9,620 nucleotides of DNA from Myxococcota bacterium (GTDB taxonomy: Bacteria; Myxococcota; UBA4151): the NCBI GenBank assembly GCA_028823075.1, contig JAPKCE010000054.1, positions 1-9,620 on the forward strand. The letters run 5' to 3'. Below the pieces are notes generated by a model. That model was given only the letters and a program-made list of their open reading frames with translations. It was not told the DNA's origin and ran no database searches. The position numbers and the translations under genes were made by a program. Within the stretch, counting starts at the first letter, position 1. Each line of letters opens with the position of its first letter. Positions 5,471 to 9,620 of the stretch are shown piece after piece.

Positions 5471-6690
5471 GGTGCGACACTGCATCGATTGCAAGGTGGC
5501 GGCAAGTTCACCTGCTTTTGTTCTCTTGGCTGCTTCTCGGATGCAACTCTTATGAACTGACAATTAGCCCGAAGCGCGTTCCAGACACTTATAGTAATAC
5601 GATCAATTTAGAGTTTAGCGGCGCCTCCTCAGGCTTCTCGGGGACTGGGGCTACGCTGCAAATCGGCGGGCACGACCTGCTATTAAGACCGGTACACGAC
5701 AAACTCTCCGTCGAGATCCCAAAACTCGCCGTCGGCAGCTACCCCATCTCGATCGACGGCGAGTTCTCAGCGGCCGTTCTCGAGGTGTACTCGGCGGAAA
5801 TGATCGTCGAATTCATCGATGTTGGACAGGGTGATGCCATCTTGATCATCACCCCTAAAGGGATGAGCGTTCTCATCGATGCCGGCCCTCCGGAATCTGG
5901 AGACGCTGTTCTGAGGCGCCTCGAAGCGCATCATATCGACCAATTGGACCTGCTCATCCTTAGCCACACCGACGCCGATCATCTCGGCGGAATTCCAGAG
6001 ATCATGGTCGGGCTCGACGGCGTCGCTGGAAGCGGCGACGATATTAGCTTTAAACAAGTGCTGCACGATGGCTGGCTAGACTTTCGCACCACAGCAATCG
6101 CCCGCCGGGTCAACGCGCTTTTAAAAGATGGGGCGATAACGTCCACCTTCGCCGACCCCCGAGGACTCGATGTTTCGCTGCAAATCCTCGCCTCCGGTGG
6201 TGCAACGGTCGACCAAGTCGCCAGCAACGAGGCGCTTAGCCATGCCAATGCGCGCTCTATTGTCGGTCTACTCTGCTTGGAATCGTTTTGCGGTCTGCTC
6301 GGGGGCGACATTACGGGCGGCGGCATGGGAACCCCCGATATCGAAACAGCGATCAGCCAAAGGCTGCAACCTTTGGCCTGGGTCAAGGTGCCTCATCACG
6401 GCTCACGCTCTTCTTCAAACCGCTCCCTAGTCAACGCGACCAAACCCCGGCTGGCTGTGTTTTCGCTCGGCGACGACAACCCCTTTTGTCATCCAACGCC
6501 GGAGGTGGTCGAGCGCTGGGCCGAAACCGCCTTGCTGCTCAGTACGGGAGCCGGTCAGAGCGGCCGAGGCTCTTGCGCAGCCAGCGAATGGCCGGCGAAC
6601 AGTGGGCAGAGTTGTGGTACCATCGTGCTGCGCAAAGGTGCAGCGCCACAGGCTAGTGTAAGCTGCGGCGACCAGGTATTGAGTTTTTAG
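5449..6690 (+). CDS. ComEC-like metallo-beta-lactamase-fold hydrolase, lipoprotein
   Basis: The product (413 residues) is a predicted exported metallohydrolase related to the soluble C-terminal domain of the DNA-uptake channel ComEC/Rec2. The signal region ends in LLLFSWLLLGC with the acylated cysteine at 32. Residues 35-115 form a beta-rich N-terminal domain with no recognised match. The MBL domain follows: FIDVGQGDAIL (122-132), VLIDAG (141-146), LSHTDADHLGG (171-181, H-x-D-x-D-H as in ComEC-type enzymes), NARS (267-270), LLGGDI (283-288), VPHHGSRSSS (314-323) and FCHPTPEVVE (346-355). All expected metal-site motifs appear intact. There are no competence-channel membrane helices, so it is a stand-alone enzyme. 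Substrate is unknown: nucleic acid, nucleotide or phosphodiester are possibilities from the family. The start is a TTG with AAAGG 9 bases upstream (5435-5439). No later standard start codon leaves a complete signal peptide. A tail with four cysteines (376, 389, 406, plus 347 near the motif) suggests disulfides. Confidence 0.85.
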   Translation: MEQRQSAWCDTASIARWRQVHLLLFSWLLLGCNSYELTISPKRVPDTYSNTINLEFSGASSGFSGTGATLQIGGHDLLLRPVHDKLSVEIPKLAVGSYPISIDGEFSAAVLEVYSAEMIVEFIDVGQGDAILIITPKGMSVLIDAGPPESGDAVLRRLEAHHIDQLDLLILSHTDADHLGGIPEIMVGLDGVAGSGDDISFKQVLHDGWLDFRTTAIARRVNALLKDGAITSTFADPRGLDVSLQILASGGATVDQVASNEALSHANARSIVGLLCLESFCGLLGGDITGGGMGTPDIETAISQRLQPLAWVKVPHHGSRSSSNRSLVNATKPRLAVFSLGDDNPFCHPTPEVVERWAETALLLSTGAGQSGRGSCAASEWPANSGQSCGTIVLRKGAAPQASVSCGDQVLSF

Positions 6691-6742
6691 CGCGCCAGAC
6701 CGATGGAAAAGCCTTTTCGATCGAAGTAAATGAAAGTTAGTT

Positions 6743-6748
6743 GAGGAG
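6743..6748 (+). promoter_or_regulatory. Ribosome binding site that fixes a GTG start
   Basis: GAGGAG, 6 bases before the GTG at 6755, in the 64-bp gap after the hydrolase gene. It selects this GTG as the start of the lectin lipoprotein, directly giving a short lipoprotein signal peptide. The same gap also contains a 10-bp palindrome (TTCGATCGAA, 6716-6725) of unknown meaning. Confidence 0.8.
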
Positions 6749-6754
6749 AACTCC

Positions 6755-7819
6755 GTGCGTAAATCTAGTTTGACCCTACTCCTCGTTTGCGGCTGCGGCG
6801 TGTCCGTCGTCGCCCCTGGCATCAACCCCGATGTCGACTTCGGCAGCAACGACGCGGGCGTTACGGATACAGGGTCTGCGGATGCGCAGGAGGTGACGCC
6901 AACCCGAGACGCTGGCGTCGCAGCAGCGGATGCCAACGCTCCGGTTACCGATGCGGGTAGCACCATCCCGCTCCCCGCGGACGACCACGGCAACGGGACC
7001 GACGATGCAAGCCCTGTGCAACTCGGTCAAAACCTGAGCGGCGTCATTAACTACGGTGGCGACCAAGACTTCTTTAGCTTCACCACAACCCTTGCGGGTC
7101 TTTATAGCGCCTATACGACGGGCCGAATTGACACCTTCTGCGTAATGCACAACTCGGCAGGACGCCCCTTATTTGAAGACGACCAGAGCGGCGAAGGGCG
7201 TAACTGCAAAATTGCGGAACACTTGGAAGCCAACACCGTTTACATGGTCTCGGTGCGCCACTTCGACCCGGAGGCCCGCGGCAATTACACCTTCCATGTC
7301 GACGGACCTATCGGTGGCGGGCCCGATGTCTCGATCTGCGGTAACGGAAGTGTCGAAGCAGGCGAACAATGCGACGATGGTAACCTTCGAAACGGAGACG
7401 GATGCAGCGACGCCTGCCGTTGGGAGGAAGGAGAAAGAGCCCTCCCTGAAGGCTGCGCGGAAGTTGCCGCGAGGCAGCGCAGCACAGCTATTTGTTCGCA
7501 ACCGCGCAACCGCGCCGACGCGGCAGCCCATTGCGACAGCGCAGAGATGACCTTGGTCACCATCGATGACGCGGCCGACAATCGAATCTTATTCGATGCA
7601 AGCAACCGCACGAGCCCATGGATCGGCTTGTCCGACCAGATCGAAGAAGATGTGTGGGCGTGGGATGCACGCAGCAGCAACTTTACCAATTGGAACCGGG
7701 GCGAACCGAACGACTGGGGGCGCGGCGAGGATTGTGTGCAGATGACCACGAGCGGCCGCTGGAACGATGCCACCTGCAGTTCCTTACTGGTGTTCTTTTG
7801 CGAAACCCCCAACGATTAA
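6755..7819 (+). CDS. Lipoprotein with PPC, Cys-rich repeat and C-type lectin domains
   Basis: The 354-residue product is a predicted surface lipoprotein likely to bind carbohydrate. The signal MRKSSLTLLLVCGC has a lipobox with acylated Cys14. A disordered Asp/Ala/Thr-rich linker (about 24-75, several DAG/DTG units) follows. Residues 76-184 look like a bacterial pre-peptidase C-terminal (PPC) domain, with DDHGNGTDDASP, then GVINYGGDQDFFSF, and NYTFHVDGP at the end. Residues 193-223 are a myxobacterial disulfide repeat (ICGNGSVEAGEQCDDGN, NGDGCSDAC). Residues 234-350 are a C-type lectin-like domain: cysteines 234/247 (long-form extra pair), 260/349 and 327/341, WIGL (289-292), NWNRGEPND (312-320) and GRWNDATC (334-341). 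The EPN triplet with WND is the signature that in animal lectins coordinates calcium and mannose-type sugars; specificity here is inference. The gene lies 64 bp downstream of the hydrolase gene on the same strand and is probably co-transcribed with it. Confidence 0.88.
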   Translation: MRKSSLTLLLVCGCGVSVVAPGINPDVDFGSNDAGVTDTGSADAQEVTPTRDAGVAAADANAPVTDAGSTIPLPADDHGNGTDDASPVQLGQNLSGVINYGGDQDFFSFTTTLAGLYSAYTTGRIDTFCVMHNSAGRPLFEDDQSGEGRNCKIAEHLEANTVYMVSVRHFDPEARGNYTFHVDGPIGGGPDVSICGNGSVEAGEQCDDGNLRNGDGCSDACRWEEGERALPEGCAEVAARQRSTAICSQPRNRADAAAHCDSAEMTLVTIDDAADNRILFDASNRTSPWIGLSDQIEEDVWAWDARSSNFTNWNRGEPNDWGRGEDCVQMTTSGRWNDATCSSLLVFFCETPND

Positions 7820-7912
7820 ATGGATGGCTACTCCTAGCCCTGATCAATGACCTTCCGCTGGTCTTTGAAGACGCTGGCATGGATCACCTGGGCCGATGGC
7901 ATAGCGGGTGAC

Positions 7913-8422
7913 TTAGGCCTTCCCGAGACGACCGAACAAGCGATCGAGCATGATCGCTATGAAAAAGCTCAACAGCATGAGCAGAGCGATGCCCGACAAA
8001 AAGACCACCCAGAGCATATAGCTGCTGCGAAAAGGAACCTCTTGGACCTCTTCGAAGGGCACGATTCTGCCGTTGCTTAAATCGCCGCGGAAATAGCGGA
8101 GGTCGGTGCCCTTGGCGCAATGCACACGCAATTCTTGCCCCGCTTTGAAAGACAGCAAGGAGATGGACAACAACTCGCTCTCGGCGCCCACTTCGATGCC
8201 CTCGCTGAGGCCGCTAGTGACCTGGCAACCACGTGCCTGCCGGCTGCCGGCGCGAAAGATCAAATCAACACTAAGGGCGGTCTCGCCGCCCTGATTACGC
8301 ACCCGCACGGCGTCTTGATTTTCCACTTCATAGGCGATGGATGGCGGCCCAGAAGGGCGACCTTCGCCACAGCCAGTGACGAGGCCAAAACTCAAGCCGA
8401 GAATGCTTAAGTAGAGGCGCAC
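7913..8422 (-). CDS. Small lipoprotein with a C-terminal transmembrane helix, function unknown
   Basis: I do not recognise the family. The 169-residue product has a lipoprotein signal (RLYLSILGLSFGLVTGC, acylated Cys18). A beta-rich exported domain of about 100 residues follows; its AVRVRNQGGETALSVDLIF stretch (38-56) resembles the opening strands of CARDB/Ig-like modules. It contains two cysteines (66 and 102). Near the C-terminus lies a strongly hydrophobic segment (134-158, YMLWVVFLSGIALLMLL onward), then a short basic tail RLFGRLGKA that would sit in the cytoplasm. Having both a lipid anchor and a C-terminal helix suggests retention at the inner membrane. The start is GTG with no clear Shine-Dalgarno sequence, placed immediately after the TAG of the MYXO-CTERM gene, so translation probably depends on ribosomes terminating there. 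It converges with the lectin gene across a 93-bp gap that contains only a weak 5-bp hairpin. Confidence 0.75.
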   Translation of the reverse strand: MRLYLSILGLSFGLVTGCGEGRPSGPPSIAYEVENQDAVRVRNQGGETALSVDLIFRAGSRQARGCQVTSGLSEGIEVGAESELLSISLLSFKAGQELRVHCAKGTDLRYFRGDLSNGRIVPFEEVQEVPFRSSYMLWVVFLSGIALLMLLSFFIAIMLDRLFGRLGKA

Positions 8423-9620
8423 CTAGGCGGCTCTACGACGACGGCGCCGACGCAGCGCCAACAACGGGAGCAGCCAAAGGGTTGAACTCAAACCGACGGC
8501 CGCGCAGCTACAACCTTGGGCGGCGGCCACATCGAACTCGCCGGTTTGGGGAGCATCGATATCAACGATCTGCGGCAGCGCCAGAACAGACCGTGAGATG
8601 AGACCCGAGGCATCCTCTACGCGCAGGGTAACAAGTTCGGCGTCGGCCGGCCATAAGGTCTCGAGTTCGCCCTGAGCTTGGCTGATAACCTGACTATCGG
8701 CGAGCAGTTGAATCTGGATATCTTCGGGCTGTGAGACCCGGTCCCAGGCCTTCACCAGGAGCATATCACCCCGGCGGCTAATGGTGAGTTCAGGGGCTTC
8801 AGTGTCGATAACGACGTCGATCACCGCCGCCGAGCGATCGGTGGTCGACGGATTACCCGCTAAACGGCCGCGCAGTTCAATACGATGCGCTCCCTGCAGG
8901 CTAAACAGATGGCTGCGCAGCCGCACAGTGTCGCCGCTGTTCACAGGTTGAGCGATACGCCACAGCCCCTCATCCACGCGCCAACTGTATTCATAGCCTG
9001 TTTCGCCGGCGCCGTTGAGTTCAAGTTCGACATCGACCTCGGGGACAAAGAGTTTGCCCGGCTCGCTAACTCGATAGGCTTCGGTTTGACCCATTTCCAC
9101 ATGAATCAATCGAGCGCGAGTGCCGACCTCGAGATGATCCGGTTGCCCCTGAGCCAAACCCAGACTGGCGAATAGTCCCAAGTAATCAAAGCGCTCAAAG
9201 CCATCTTGGCCCAGGTCAGCCCGAGGGCGAACCCCGCCGATTCCATCGATTTGCAAAGTAAATATTCCCAACTCGGGAAGAGCAAAGCTGTTATCCAAAT
9301 TGCCCAACAAGGCCGGCATCGCCAGTTCGAGTAAAGCGGGAATGGTCTCGGCAATCTCCTCCTCGGTTTCGAGCAGAATTTTGGCGTCTTGCACTTCGAT
9401 GTCACCGATCCAGTTCGTCGGCTCGCTCATGGCGAGAACCAGGTTTCCTTCGCCGTCGAGGGTCAGGCCCAGACCGATGCGCAGATCGACCAAAACTGTG
9501 GCGATGCGCACGAAGCGCTCTTGAATGAGAAGTTCAAAATTGATCGCTAAATCGTCGACATTGATATGCAGCAGCGGCTCGCGCATGATGCGCTCACCAT
9601 CGACCAACTCGTAACGCCCG
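8423..9620 (-). CDS. Large MYXO-CTERM surface protein, C-terminal 398 codons (5' end outside window)
   Basis: The frame stays open to the right edge (codons for GRYEL precede any candidate start, and no signal peptide is present), so this is the 3' part of a longer gene. Residues are numbered from the first full codon at 9619. Residues about 10-140 alternate hydrophobic and polar positions (INVDDLAINFELLIQERFV, then LVDLRIGLGLTLDGEGNL) and include the repetitive IPALLELAMPALLGNLDNSF. This is a long amphipathic beta/helix pattern that could line a lipid-binding groove, but I cannot name a family. Residues about 205-275 (GYEYSWRVDEGLW, then GAHRIELRGRL) and 280-350 (APELTISRRGDMLLVKAWD) look like Ig-like modules. 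The end is a MYXO-CTERM sorting tail: GCSC (369-372), hydrophobic segment 375-389, seven arginines (390-396), AA. In Myxococcota such tails are thought to direct processing and surface anchoring. The stop TAG abuts the next gene. Confidence 0.85.
   Translation of the reverse strand, partial: GRYELVDGERIMREPLLHINVDDLAINFELLIQERFVRIATVLVDLRIGLGLTLDGEGNLVLAMSEPTNWIGDIEVQDAKILLETEEEIAETIPALLELAMPALLGNLDNSFALPELGIFTLQIDGIGGVRPRADLGQDGFERFDYLGLFASLGLAQGQPDHLEVGTRARLIHVEMGQTEAYRVSEPGKLFVPEVDVELELNGAGETGYEYSWRVDEGLWRIAQPVNSGDTVRLRSHLFSLQGAHRIELRGRLAGNPSTTDRSAAVIDVVIDTEAPELTISRRGDMLLVKAWDRVSQPEDIQIQLLADSQVISQAQGELETLWPADAELVTLRVEDASGLISRSVLALPQIVDIDAPQTGEFDVAAAQGCSCAAVGLSSTLWLLPLLALRRRRRRRAA

Noticed and set aside
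5471..5563. Upstream TTG start for the propeller protein
   Set aside because: It would place 31 charged residues ahead of a well-formed signal peptide, lacks a Shine-Dalgarno sequence, and deepens the overlap with the divergent gene.
5979..6386. 135-codon minus-strand frame inside the hydrolase gene, and similar antisense frames elsewhere (for example 6427-6993, 7285-7812)
   Set aside because: Antisense to genes with intact conserved motifs; Ser/Arg/Ala-rich composition typical of shadow frames.
7826..7839. GGCTA/TAGCC inverted repeat just after the lectin gene, as a terminator
   Set aside because: Only a 5-bp stem with a 4-base loop and no following T tract on either strand; too weak to call.
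7831..7896. Coding-like short frames in the convergent gap (a 22-codon minus-strand frame starting MPSAQVIHASVF, and a plus-strand frame reading LALINDLPLVFEDAG)
   Set aside because: Very short, on opposite strands of the same bases, no ribosome binding site and no recognised match; may be a remnant of an older gene but not supportable.

Overview
The window reads as a piece of a Myxococcota (deltaproteobacterial-type) chromosome. Three things point there: a MYXO-CTERM-type C-terminal sorting tail (Cys motif, hydrophobic stretch, seven arginines), a myxobacterial Cys-rich disulfide repeat of the CGNG...GEQCDDGN type, and an unusual density of secreted lipoproteins built from Ig-like, lamin-tail, PPC and C-type-lectin domains. 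No rRNA, tRNA, insertion sequence, CRISPR array or phage gene was seen. Coding density is very high; the largest gaps are 112 bp and 93 bp.

Left part, minus strand (1-5470). The left edge holds the first 56 codons of a citrate synthase gene that runs out of the window. Upstream of it lies a tightly packed co-directional run of five genes, read from 5470 down to 282: a secreted beta-propeller protein with a helical C-terminal domain; a small secreted protein that appears to carry the same helical domain alone; a large lipoprotein with two Ig-like (Big_5/SbsA-type) domains, an FN3-like domain and a lamin-tail domain; a divergent YrdC/Sua5 (TsaC-like) protein; and a ThiF/MoeB-family E1-like adenylyltransferase. 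Every junction overlaps by 1-10 bases, so the five are almost certainly one transcript with coupled translation. A short inverted repeat lies between this run and citrate synthase.

Middle part, plus strand (5449-7819). Transcribed divergently from the run above are two secreted lipoproteins: a ComEC-like metallo-beta-lactamase-fold hydrolase, and a PPC / Cys-rich repeat / C-type lectin protein. The start of the hydrolase gene overlaps the start of the propeller gene by 22 bases, so there is no conventional intergenic promoter space between them.

Right part, minus strand (7913-9620). A large protein ending in a MYXO-CTERM tail enters from the right edge. It is followed, with no intervening base and in the same reading frame after one TAG stop, by a small lipoprotein that also has a C-terminal membrane helix.

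No single textbook pathway links these genes. Two items most merit follow-up. One is the paired secreted proteins sharing an unrecognised helical domain. The other is the coupled pair of a motif-degenerate TsaC-like protein and an E1-like enzyme, two adenylate-chemistry families placed in one operon without any visible ubiquitin-like, ThiS or MoaD partner.
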